The notes beneath the pieces are model-generated. The model ran no database searches, had not been told where the DNA came from, and saw only the letters and a list, made by a program, of their open reading frames with translations. Source: Spirochaetales bacterium (GTDB lineage: Bacteria > Spirochaetota > Spirochaetia > DAHUYW01). Taken from it: a stretch of DNA of 51,208 nt. Both the position numbers and the translations under genes were made by a program. Below are positions 8,537 to 15,775 of the stretch, one piece after another (position 1 is the first letter of the stretch; every line of letters starts with the position of its first letter). The stretch covers positions 1-51,208 of the forward strand of contig DAHUYW010000029.1 in NCBI GenBank assembly GCA_027306915.1, read 5' to 3'.

Positions 8537-9703
8537 ATGATGATAATAGATAGGATCGAGTGTTTCTTGCTGCGTTTTCCGCTTCCCGTGCCGCTCAAGC
8601 CGGCATGGGCGCCCGGACGCACTTTTGAGCACACCTCGTGCGTGTTGATTCGGATTACCTCCGACGAGGGCGTAGCCGGATATGGCGCAGCACCCGATAC
8701 CGGGGCTTTGGCGCTTACGACAGTTGCGGAGATGGTGGCGCCCTACATCCTCGGCAAACCGGTTCACGCAACGGAGCAGATCAGCGTCGTCCTAAGAAAT
8801 GCCGCCCGAGACGGCAGCTATCCCTGGGCCGTCGAGACGGCTCTCTGGGATCTGCTTGGAAAACAGTGCGGTCAACCGGTGCATCATCTCTGGGGTGGGT
8901 CGAAAGAAGAGCTTCCGGTCTACGCCAGCTTGGCCGAAGTTCGTCCCGCCGAAGCGGAAATCGAGCAGATACACGCTTTGCGGGAGATGGGATTCAAGGC
9001 GTTCAAGCTGCGCCTGCATCGGGCGGAGGTCTCGAAGGACATCGAAGTCGTCGAGCGTGTCCGTCGCGAGTTCGGCGGCGACATTACGATGATGGTGGAC
9101 TGCAATCAAGCGCATGTGATGCCGAGTCCCGGACTGCACTACATCTGGTCCTTCAGCGAGGCCTTAATGGTCGCTCGCGCGATGCACGAGCTTGACGTCT
9201 CCTGGATCGAGGAACCGCTGCCGCGGTACAACTACAAACAACTTTCCGAGTTGTGCGGCCGAGTCGACATCCCGATCGCCGGCGGAGAGCTCAATCGGGG
9301 GCTTCACGAGTACCGCGCCTTGATTGACCAGGACTGTTACGACGTCATTCAGGCCGATGCCGCCTTCTCCGAGGGGGTCTTCCAGCTGCGCAAGATAGCG
9401 GCGTACGCGGAGCTGAACTACAAGCAGTTCATTCCGCACACTTGGTCGAACGGAGTCGGGTTGCTGGCGAACCTCCACTTGGCCGCATCGGTGCCGAACT
9501 GCAATTGGTTTGAATACCCGATCGACCTTCCCGCCTGGACGCCGGCCTCGCGAGATTTCATGCTCGGGGAGCCGGTGCTTGTTCAAAAGGACGGGATGAT
9601 CAGGGTGCCCCGCGACCCAGGTTTTGGCATCGCGATAAACGAGGATGCGCTTCGGAGTTATACCCTCCAGAGCTGGAGCAGCGCCGTCCACCAATCGAGT
9701 TAG
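8537..9703 (+). CDS. Enolase-superfamily acid-sugar dehydratase (mandelate racemase subgroup)
   Basis: A 388-residue enzyme with the N-terminal capping domain and C-terminal barrel of the enolase superfamily. The metal ligands are visible as Asp in MMVDCN, Glu in WIEEPL and Glu in IAGGEL. A candidate His/Asp dyad, IPHTW with IQADAA, points to the mandelate racemase subgroup, where most members dehydrate aldonic or aldaric acids. The second-strand motif reads KLR rather than the usual K-x-K, so the acid/base partner may differ. The ATG at 8537 follows CGGAG; the longer frame from 8429 overlaps the regulator gene. It probably feeds a 2-keto-3-deoxy acid to the kinase and aldolase downstream. 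Confidence 0.85.
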   Translation: MMIIDRIECFLLRFPLPVPLKPAWAPGRTFEHTSCVLIRITSDEGVAGYGAAPDTGALALTTVAEMVAPYILGKPVHATEQISVVLRNAARDGSYPWAVETALWDLLGKQCGQPVHHLWGGSKEELPVYASLAEVRPAEAEIEQIHALREMGFKAFKLRLHRAEVSKDIEVVERVRREFGGDITMMVDCNQAHVMPSPGLHYIWSFSEALMVARAMHELDVSWIEEPLPRYNYKQLSELCGRVDIPIAGGELNRGLHEYRALIDQDCYDVIQADAAFSEGVFQLRKIAAYAELNYKQFIPHTWSNGVGLLANLHLAASVPNCNWFEYPIDLPAWTPASRDFMLGEPVLVQKDGMIRVPRDPGFGIAINEDALRSYTLQSWSSAVHQSS

Positions 9704-9721
9704 TAGCAGGGATAATCGCTT

Positions 9722-10996
9722 ATGGATATTCATCAACTTGAGAACAGCGCGCGTGCGTTGGCTTTCGCACCGGAGGCGGAGAAGGGGAAGCTTCGCCGTG
9801 AGCTTGAGCAGACGGCGAAGAGTTGTGGGCTGTTCGTCGGCTCGATCGCTCCCGTGTATCGAGGGATGGCCAGCGGCGCCTACTCCGGTTTTACCGTGCC
9901 GGCGGTCAACATTCGCGGCTTGGTCTTCGATCTCGCTCGAGCGGCATTCCAAGCGGCCGAGCGCGTAGCGGCCGGTCCTTTCATCTTTGAGATTGCTCCC
10001 AGCGAGCTCTCGGCCGGAGGGCAGACCTTTGACGAATATGCCGGAGAGATCATCGCGGCCGCGCTTGCACAGGGCTGGCAGGGTCCGGTCTTCCTGCAGG
10101 GAGATCATTTTCACCTCGAATCCGGGGATCCGATCGCCATCGCGGGAATGGAGCAGCTGTGTGCGCACGCTATTCGATCCGGCTTCTATCAGATCGACAT
10201 CGACGCGAGCGATCTTGTGGGCGAAGAGGGGGCATCCGTCGAAGAGCGCCTTCAGCCGAACGCCGGCACGACGGCGAAGGTGGTCAGCCTGGTTCGTCGG
10301 TTGGAGCCGCTTGGGCCGCAGCTCGTGCTGGGCGGCGAGGTGGGCCGAATCGGCGGAGAGCTCACCACCGAGTCGGACTTTCGCGAGTTCCTGCGCATAC
10401 TTGCCGCACGCCTCCAGCCGGGAGTAGCCGGACTCGGCAAGGTTTCGGTGAATACGGGAACTCAGCATGGAGGCCTGCTCGATGAGTCCGGGAATGTGGG
10501 GCGAATGCCCGTCGATTTCGAGCTGGTAGGCCGGTTGAGCGGGATAGCCCGTCGGGAGTTCGGCCTTCCCGGAATCGTTCAGCACGGGGCCTCCACTATG
10601 AGCTTGGAGCAAATGTCTCGGCTTCCTGGCTTCGGAGTCAATGAGGTGCACCTGGCAACCGCCATCCAGACGACGGTCTTCGACCATCCGGCCTTCCCGA
10701 AACCGCTCCGCGAACGGATGGAGCGCGAGCTTGCCGAGAGCGCGCACGATCAGTCAGGCCCGGAAACGAAGCGCACGGAGCCTGCCAGGTCTTCGAACAT
10801 TTTCCGAGAGCATGGCTGGCTGGCTTGGGGTCGCTACAAGTCGGAGCTGTGGGGACTGCCCGCCGAAGTACGGTCGGAGCTGCGCGAGGCAATGACGGCG
10901 TGGTTTTGCGGCGTCTTCATCGCTCTCGGTTTGGGCGGGAGGGAGCAGATCCGGGGTGAGGTCGCCCCGCAGGCTCGAATCGGAGAGAGGCCGTGA
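9722..10996 (+). CDS. Class II (zinc) aldolase-like protein
   Basis: A 424-residue protein with the pattern of class II fructose/tagatose-bisphosphate aldolases. Probable zinc ligands are visible: His in QGDHFH, Glu in GGEVGRIGGE and His in IVQHGAST. The early Asp of GDH would be the catalytic acid. It is longer than ordinary class II aldolases, with a charged C-terminal tail of about 80 residues that begins near GPETKRTEPARSS and ends in a Trp/Phe-rich helix. It sits between the dehydratase and a PfkB kinase, and its stop overlaps the kinase start. Cleavage of a ketose or ketoacid phosphate is likely; the exact substrate is unknown, and an accessory (noncatalytic) role cannot be excluded. 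Confidence 0.75.
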   Translation: MDIHQLENSARALAFAPEAEKGKLRRELEQTAKSCGLFVGSIAPVYRGMASGAYSGFTVPAVNIRGLVFDLARAAFQAAERVAAGPFIFEIAPSELSAGGQTFDEYAGEIIAAALAQGWQGPVFLQGDHFHLESGDPIAIAGMEQLCAHAIRSGFYQIDIDASDLVGEEGASVEERLQPNAGTTAKVVSLVRRLEPLGPQLVLGGEVGRIGGELTTESDFREFLRILAARLQPGVAGLGKVSVNTGTQHGGLLDESGNVGRMPVDFELVGRLSGIARREFGLPGIVQHGASTMSLEQMSRLPGFGVNEVHLATAIQTTVFDHPAFPKPLRERMERELAESAHDQSGPETKRTEPARSSNIFREHGWLAWGRYKSELWGLPAEVRSELREAMTAWFCGVFIALGLGGREQIRGEVAPQARIGERP

Positions 10997-11910
10997 AGTC
11001 CGTAGATGTGCTCGGGCTGGGGATCGCAACTATCGATATCCTCACGCAGGTTCCCCGGTCTCCGAAGCCGGACGAGGTGATGTCCGTGCCGGGCATCACC
11101 GTGTGCGGAGGCGGCCCGGTGGCGACGGCGCTCGTGGAGCTCGCGCGGTTGGGCAATCGGACCGAGTACCTGGGGACGATCGCCATGGACATGTGGGGGG
11201 AGATGATCGAGCGGGATTTCGACCGTGAGGGGGTGAGCTACGGCGGCTCGCCGAGAGTGAAGGACTCGCAGTCGACAGTCTCGGTCATCCTGGTCGAGCA
11301 ATCCACCGCGAGTCGATCGATCCTGTATCACAGCGAGGGAATGGACCGCCTGTCGCCCGACGCAATCACTCCCGAATCGATCTCCCGTGCGCGTCTACTG
11401 CACCTCGACGGGTTTCACCTGGAAGCCGCCCTGCGCGCTGCGACCTTCGCGCGAGAAAGCGGCGTCGTGGTCTCTCTTGACGGAGGAGCGGGGGAACGTC
11501 TATCGGGCATGGAGGAGCTTCTGGGCAAGATCGACATCATGATAGTAGCCCGGCAGTTCGCGGCGACCTTCACCGGAACCTCCGACGTTTGGGAGGCCGC
11601 GCGCCGGCTTGGCGGCTACGGCGCGCGACAGGTCGTCGTCACCGACGGCGCGCGGGGAAGCTGGTTCTGGGACGGCCGCTTGGCACTGCACCAGGAAGCC
11701 TTTCCCGTGAAAGCCGTCGACACGACGGGCGCGGGAGACGTGTATCACGGCGCCTATCTTCATGCCTTCCTGCAGGGTTGGAGCCCCCAGGAGTGCCTTC
11801 GCTTCGCAAGCGCTGCGGCCGCCCTGAAATGCACACACTTGGGCGGCCGCAGCGGGCCGGCAAGTCAGGACGAGGTCAGGCAATTCATCGGCAAGCACCG
11901 CGGTCGTTAG
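10993..11910 (+). CDS. PfkB-family carbohydrate kinase
   Basis: A ribokinase/PfkB-type sugar kinase of 305 residues. The N-terminal signature region (GLGIATIDIL and GGGPVATALVELARLG) and the C-terminal DTTGAGDVYHGAYL, with the catalytic Asp and anion hole, are intact. It phosphorylates a ketose, nucleoside or 2-keto-3-deoxy acid with ATP. GTG start at 10993, preceded by GGAGAGAGG, overlaps the aldolase stop as GTGA. In the operon it probably produces the phosphorylated substrate for the aldolase. Confidence 0.87.
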   Translation: MKSVDVLGLGIATIDILTQVPRSPKPDEVMSVPGITVCGGGPVATALVELARLGNRTEYLGTIAMDMWGEMIERDFDREGVSYGGSPRVKDSQSTVSVILVEQSTASRSILYHSEGMDRLSPDAITPESISRARLLHLDGFHLEAALRAATFARESGVVVSLDGGAGERLSGMEELLGKIDIMIVARQFAATFTGTSDVWEAARRLGGYGARQVVVTDGARGSWFWDGRLALHQEAFPVKAVDTTGAGDVYHGAYLHAFLQGWSPQECLRFASAAAALKCTHLGGRSGPASQDEVRQFIGKHRGR

Positions 11911-11944
11911 TCCCTTTGGCCACGCCTGAGTGAGGAGGTATGCG

Positions 11945-13267
11945 GTGGGGAAATTGAATAGAGAGGAAAGGATCGGATTTCTTTGTCTCGGTCTTCCCTA
12001 TTTCGAAACGCGAATCGCTCAGTCATATCTGGACGAGACGCTCCGCGCGCTTGAAGGGGATTTTCGCATGGTGGGCTCGAGGGCCGTGATCACGGACCAG
12101 AGCTCCCTCGAATCCGCGCTGGAATCCCTGCGCAAAGAGGATCTGTCCGCGGTCCTGCTGCAGATCGGCACTTTTCCGGACGGGGACATGCTCGCCTCCG
12201 TCGTTCAAGAGCTCAAAGCGCCGTTTGTGCTTCACGGCCTTCCGGAAGCAAACCCCGATCGCGAAATCGCCACGAACAGCATGTGCGGCCTGAACATGGC
12301 GGCATTCACACTGAAGGCCCTCGATCATCCCCACACGTGGGTGCTCGGCGCGCCGTCCGATCCGGCGGTTGGCTTCCAACTGAAGGCTCACCTCGCCGCT
12401 GCCATGGCTCTCGCCGAGCTGCGTCGCAACCGCATCGGGCTCGTCGGATTTCGGGCTCCGGGGTTTTACCCGAGCACCTTCGACGAGCTGCTCCTCCGGC
12501 GGCGGCTGGGCGTCGCGGTCGAGCACATCGGATTGAACGTATACACCTCGCTGCTGCAGACTTCGCATCGCAAGGCTGCGCCGCGAAAGACCTTCCCGAT
12601 GATCGAGGGAGGAAGCCTGCCCGAAGAGACTATCGCGCGGATCGAACAGGCATACGGCGCCCTGCACACCCTGTTTGAACGCAGCGGTCTTCGTTATTTT
12701 GCGATCAAAGACTGGCCCGAGCTGTTCGATGCGGAGGTAGCCGGAGGGCTGTGGCCGGCTCTGGGCTGGGTACAGCCGGATGGGTACACGGTTGCCCCGG
12801 AAGGGGACGTGAACGGCGCCATAACGATGGTCTTGGAGCAGACGATGAGCCGCAGGCCCGCTTTCTTTGCCGACATCAGCGCCGTCGACGAGAAGAGCTC
12901 GTCGCTGACCTTGTGGCATTACGGCGGGCCTGAATCCCTCGCCCGATCTTCAGAGGAGATCCGCTACGGCCGTGAAGGGCGGGAGGTCCAGTTCACGCTG
13001 TCCCCCGGTCGTGCCACCCTCGCCAGGGTCGGCCACTATCGGGGAGACCTGCGGATTTTATCGGTCTGTGTGGAAGTGTTGGACGTTCCGACGACCCTGC
13101 GCCGGGCCGCCGCGGTCGTGCGTACGACGCGGACGCCGGCGAAGGAGGTCGTCGCCCGCATGTTTGACGGCGGTTGGGACCACCATGTCTGCGTGGGGTA
13201 CGGCGATCTCGCGGAGGCTTTCCGTGCAATCGGCAAGTTCTCCGGCATCCCGGTGGAATCCTTGTAG
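11945..13267 (+). CDS. L-fucose/L-arabinose isomerase family protein
   Basis: A 440-residue protein with the layout of the fucose/arabinose isomerase superfamily: two Rossmann-like N-terminal domains and a C-terminal barrel. KDWPELFDAEVAGGLWPALGW and APEGDVNGAITMVLEQ carry the acidic metal-binding positions of the family, and LTLWHYGG resembles the final active-site strand. These enzymes interconvert aldoses and ketoses using a divalent metal. The GTG at 11945 has AGGAGG five to six bases upstream; the earlier GTG at 11930 would overlap that ribosome site. The substrate is unassigned. Confidence 0.8.
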   Translation: MGKLNREERIGFLCLGLPYFETRIAQSYLDETLRALEGDFRMVGSRAVITDQSSLESALESLRKEDLSAVLLQIGTFPDGDMLASVVQELKAPFVLHGLPEANPDREIATNSMCGLNMAAFTLKALDHPHTWVLGAPSDPAVGFQLKAHLAAAMALAELRRNRIGLVGFRAPGFYPSTFDELLLRRRLGVAVEHIGLNVYTSLLQTSHRKAAPRKTFPMIEGGSLPEETIARIEQAYGALHTLFERSGLRYFAIKDWPELFDAEVAGGLWPALGWVQPDGYTVAPEGDVNGAITMVLEQTMSRRPAFFADISAVDEKSSSLTLWHYGGPESLARSSEEIRYGREGREVQFTLSPGRATLARVGHYRGDLRILSVCVEVLDVPTTLRRAAAVVRTTRTPAKEVVARMFDGGWDHHVCVGYGDLAEAFRAIGKFSGIPVESL

Positions 13268-13334
13268 GCATCGCTCGGGCTGCTCGGGCGGGTCCGCGAG
13301 CGGCCTAATTCCCGTGGTGGAGGGAGAGACACCC

Positions 13335-13778
13335 GTGCAGCTTGTTCTGTTCATACTTGTCGGCTTTATCGTCGGATCGATGATCGCCGTGCAAAACGTC
13401 ATCAACGCGTCGCTCGGCCGCTACGCGGGAATCATGGGAGCGGTGCTCGTCGTGGGCATATCGAGCCTCGTTGTCGTTTTCCTTGTCGTTCTTCTTTTTC
13501 CTCGCACGGCGAACCTGCGCGGCCTCCCGGGTCCGGATCACTGGTACCTCTACCTTGGCGGAGTCCTGGGCTTCTGCATAGTCGCGGCGCCCGTTATCCT
13601 GATCCCTCGCATCGGAGCTACTGCAACCGTCACCGCGATCGTGGCCGGGCAGCTCGTAATGGCGCTGATAGCCGATCAGGTGGGGCTGCTTGGAAATCCG
13701 AGAATCCTCGTGACCTTGCCGCGAATTGTCGGAGTGGCTCTCCTAGCCGCCGGCGTCTACCTGGTCGGTCGCACCTAG
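13335..13778 (+). CDS. Small DMT-family membrane protein (DUF606/YdcZ type)
   Basis: A hydrophobic protein of 147 residues with about five transmembrane segments, matching the DUF606 (YdcZ) branch of the drug/metabolite transporter superfamily; the GSMIAVQNVINASLG opening and LGNPRILVTLPRIVGVALLAAGVYLV end are characteristic. The GTG at 13335 follows GGAGGG by about ten bases; GTGs at 13314 and 13317 are alternatives. Last gene of the sugar operon. It may export an overflow product or import a related compound; no function can be shown. Confidence 0.72.
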   Translation: MQLVLFILVGFIVGSMIAVQNVINASLGRYAGIMGAVLVVGISSLVVVFLVVLLFPRTANLRGLPGPDHWYLYLGGVLGFCIVAAPVILIPRIGATATVTAIVAGQLVMALIADQVGLLGNPRILVTLPRIVGVALLAAGVYLVGRT

Positions 13779-13932
13779 GAGTCCGTAGGGCATAGCCCGG
13801 CGTCGGGGGCAAGGAGGCAGAGGGTACGCAGGAGAGGGGTGTGGCGGGGAATTTACAGACGGGCCGATGGGTGCTTCCGTAGTGGCCATGGCACAGAAGA
13901 GCTACCGTGAGTGGTTGCCCGACCAGCCCTTC

Positions 13933-14058
13933 CTACTGCGACTCGTCGTAGCCCACCATGACCACGACCTCCCGCCCTTTCAGATCTAGCTTCACGTCCG
14001 TGACCTGCCACGGCTCCGTAGTCCCCAACACCTTCGAATACAGCTCTACGTCTTGCAT
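13933..14058 (-). pseudogene. ISL3-family transposase, N-terminal fragment
   Basis: 41 codons beginning MQDVELYSKVLG and continuing TEPWQVTDVKLDLKGREVVV match the opening of ISL3 transposases (pattern Y..LLG...PW.V..V.LD......V.V). The frame stops after YDESQ, before the zinc-finger-like CPxC and the DDE domain. A G-rich ribosome site precedes the ATG at 14058; a longer frame reaches 14199 but enters the terminal repeat. Non-functional. Confidence 0.65.
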
Positions 14059-14217
14059 CCCCCGAAGGTACCAAGCTGCCCGCCCACGTGGCTGCCGGGC
14101 TGTCCACAGGCCTCGCGCTGCGGGTCTCCATTGACCCCCGGCAGCACTGCCGACAACATCATCACGGCCCAAAAACCCCAGAAAACGAGGAATACCCACA
14201 CGATTCCCGGAAGAGCC
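13933..14217 (-). mobile_element. Truncated ISL3-family insertion sequence, left end
   Basis: Minus-strand reading starts at 14217 with GGCTCTTCCGGGAATC, the GGCTCTT-type terminal inverted repeat of ISL3 elements, followed at 14058 by the start of a transposase. The frame ends early at 13933 and no right-hand inverted repeat is found between here and the sugar operon, so only the left end remains. The insertion point lies inside an attC-like sequence. The space 13779-13932 between the sugar operon and this remnant shows no gene. Confidence 0.65.
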
Positions 14218-14230
14218 CGAAATGTTATAT
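14218..14230 (-). repeat. Remnant of an integron attC site interrupted by the ISL3 end
   Basis: On the minus strand ATATAACATTTCG, which begins inside the antitoxin stop region, repeats the outer end of the complete attC-like site at 15205-15216 (shared CCGAAATGTTAT on the plus strand at 14217-14228). The remaining attC sequence is replaced by the insertion sequence. Confidence 0.55.
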
Positions 14231-14533
14231 TGCCCCTGACTCCTTTGCCGCCTGCAGTGTCTTGAGTACTTCCTCTTTGTCCAGGACTTGGTTCGTTACG
14301 TATTTGTGGACCAACACGTTGATGAGGGTTTGGTAGGGCATTCCTTGCTCGGCGGCGCGCGCCTTTATCCGTTCGAGATCGAAACTCGACATTCTCAGGC
14401 TGATAGCCTCATTTCTTTTCGAGCGTTCAATGATCCTTTCGACTCGTTCTCGGGTGGCCTTCGAAGCCGGCACAAACTGATCCGCGGAGTCTTCTATTTC
14501 CTGTTCTTCCTTCGTGAGGCGAGTCTTCTTCAT
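14225..14533 (-). CDS. CopG/BrnA-like antitoxin (ribbon-helix-helix)
   Basis: A 102-residue antitoxin. The N-terminal two thirds are highly charged and helical and wrap the toxin in this family; the DNA-binding part is ISLRMSSFDLERIKARAAEQGMPYQTLINVLVHKYV, a CopG-type ribbon-helix-helix. The ATG at 14533 overlaps the toxin stop (ATGA) and has GGAGG upstream. The TAA stop lies within the attC end, as in compact integron cassettes. It should neutralise the upstream-encoded toxin and repress the promoter at 14810-14838 with it. Confidence 0.85.
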   Translation of the reverse strand: MKKTRLTKEEQEIEDSADQFVPASKATRERVERIIERSKRNEAISLRMSSFDLERIKARAAEQGMPYQTLINVLVHKYVTNQVLDKEEVLKTLQAAKESGAI

Positions 14534-14799
14534 GTCTTGTTTCCTCCGTACTTGTGGTGAAATTTGCGACTTGGGTATGCCGTTTTTAGGACGATGCGGT
14601 CGTGTTCGTCAAAGACGAATGGGACAACCCACGTATAGTCGCGGACTGAGACTATGAAACAATGCTGCTCCGGCCTGGCGGGATTATCGATAAGGTCGAG
14701 GTAGTCGTGGGCTTGAATCTTTGCGGCAATTTCCTCGAACGATATGAATCGTTGCGTCCGGAGCCAGTGGTCCTTTTGAGTATCCCAGTCAAAGTCCAT
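14530..14799 (-). CDS. BrnT-like RNase toxin
   Basis: An 89-residue toxin. FDWDTQKDHWLRTQRFISFEEIAAKI is the characteristic BrnT-like opening, followed by strands (QHCFIVSVRDYTWVVPFVFDEHDRIVLKTAYPSRKFHHKY) that carry the Arg/Lys/His set expected of this RelE-like RNase fold. It is encoded before its antitoxin, as in brnTA loci. There is no ribosome site before the ATG at 14799 and the predicted transcription start is only about four bases upstream, so translation is probably leaderless. The pair is enclosed in an integron-type cassette. Confidence 0.82.
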   Translation of the reverse strand: MDFDWDTQKDHWLRTQRFISFEEIAAKIQAHDYLDLIDNPARPEQHCFIVSVRDYTWVVPFVFDEHDRIVLKTAYPSRKFHHKYGGNKT

Positions 14800-14809
14800 C
14801 TATGACATG

Positions 14810-14838
14810 AATATACGCACACGTATATACAATGTCAA
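14810..14838 (-). promoter_or_regulatory. Promoter and operator palindrome of the toxin-antitoxin operon
   Basis: Minus strand: TTGACA (14838-14833), 17 bases, TATATT (14815-14810), a near-consensus promoter. ATATACG (14811-14817), four bases and CGTATAT (14822-14828) form a perfect inverted repeat covering the -10 box and half the spacer. This is the expected place for autorepression by a ribbon-helix-helix antitoxin. Confidence 0.75.
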
Positions 14839-15075
14839 CGGGGTTTGAGCCCCGTCCACTGCCAGGGTGCTTCGGTCGAACAGGTGTGGTCACGTCATGG
14901 AGAGCTGGTAGACACGAAGGCCAGTGTGTCAGCAGCCAAATTGTCGTTAGTAGTCGTGGCCTGTCACGGACGCAGCCTCGCCTACCTCGGCACTGGCCGA
15001 TGGAAGAGGAACACGCGAATATGTTGCAGGTGCCTCAGCCGGGTCACGGGGATGCCGCACGGAACTTGGGGCAAT

Positions 15076-15216
15076 ATAACGATTGAGGTCAGCAGCATTG
15101 GACGCAGCAACTTCCGGACCCCTCCAGAGGCGAGGACGTTGTTGAAGAGGCCTCACCGAGCTGCTACGGCAATCTACCGAGTCGTCGGGCCAATGTCAGC
15201 TGCACCGAAATGTTAT
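15076..15216 (-). repeat. attC-like recombination site of a gene cassette (141 bases)
   Basis: The ends are ATAAC (15076-15080) and GTTAT (15212-15216), the conserved AAC...GTT pair of integron attC sites. The next 20 bases on each side are imperfect inverted repeats: shared CAGC and CATTGG blocks (to 15101) face CCAATG and GCTG (from 15190), with unpaired bases between, as in attC hairpins. A length of 141 fits the known range. The cassette that follows on the minus strand starts TTATATTGCCCC and ends GGGGCAATATAA, the self-complementary ends expected of an excisable cassette. No integrase gene is in the window. Apart from this site, 14839-15239 shows no gene. Confidence 0.62.
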
Positions 15217-15239
15217 GTTCAATGCAGTTTCAGGCCAAC

Positions 15240-15738
15240 CTACTTCGTTCGGTCTGGTCTATTCCTGCTCTCTTTGTTCTCGTAGTGAAGCAGTACCGCT
15301 CTAGACTTAAGTACCCTGGCTTCGAGAAGGCGAAGGATGGAACCATCGTTGAGGTTATCAAACAGCCGCTTACCTTTTCCCTGCAACAATTGGATGAACT
15401 ACAAACCAGTATTCGTCTATCATTCCGCGTCTCATGAACTCCTGGGCGACGCTTATTCCGTCCAAGAGGATATTCTTGCCTGGTTGTTGTTTGAGTCTTG
15501 CCGCCTCGTTCACCATGTCCCCGTGTACCAAACGGGTGTTGTTCCATTCCGCCTTGTCGAGGGTTCGAGAGAAGACCACCTTCGGAATCGCGTTAAACTT
15601 GTCTGCAAACTCAAGTGTGCGTGTGGAGCGGTTCGGAATAGCGAACCGCCCTGTGTGGTTTCGCCGTACCTGGAGCACCGAAACCGTGACGTCTGGCTGA
15701 TAGGGACTTGCCGAACGGTCGAGTCTTCGCTGGAGCAC
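15240..15738 (-). pseudogene. Dihydrofolate reductase-like (RibD C-terminal domain) protein, frameshifted and 5'-truncated
   Basis: From about 15615 the minus strand encodes ADKFNAIPKVVFSRTL, then WNNTRLV, KQQPGKNILLDG and RRGMIDEYWFVVHPIVAGK, the hallmark of the dihydrofolate reductase/RibD_C family common in bacteria. The frame stops at 15370, but shifting by one base at the T4 tract 15375-15378 (minus AAAA) restores GKRLFDNLND...VLKSRAVLLHYEN to a stop at 15240, the normal end of the family. The N-terminal 70 or so residues are missing or replaced by unrelated sequence. It directly precedes the attC-like site, so it may be a decayed cassette gene. Confidence 0.68.
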
Positions 15739-15775
15739 ATTCTGCTTGTTTTCAAGTGTATGTTTTTGTGTCGAA

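Noticed and set aside
2440..13778. Sulfoquinovose degradation operon
   Set aside because: GH31, isomerase, kinase and aldolase resemble that set, but the GH31 motifs are of the alpha-xylosidase type and no sulfonate-specific transporter or reductase is present.
14838..14857. ACGGGG/CCCCGT hairpin next to the toxin promoter as a terminator
   Set aside because: It overlaps the -35 box and lacks a T-run; no gene reads into it from either side.
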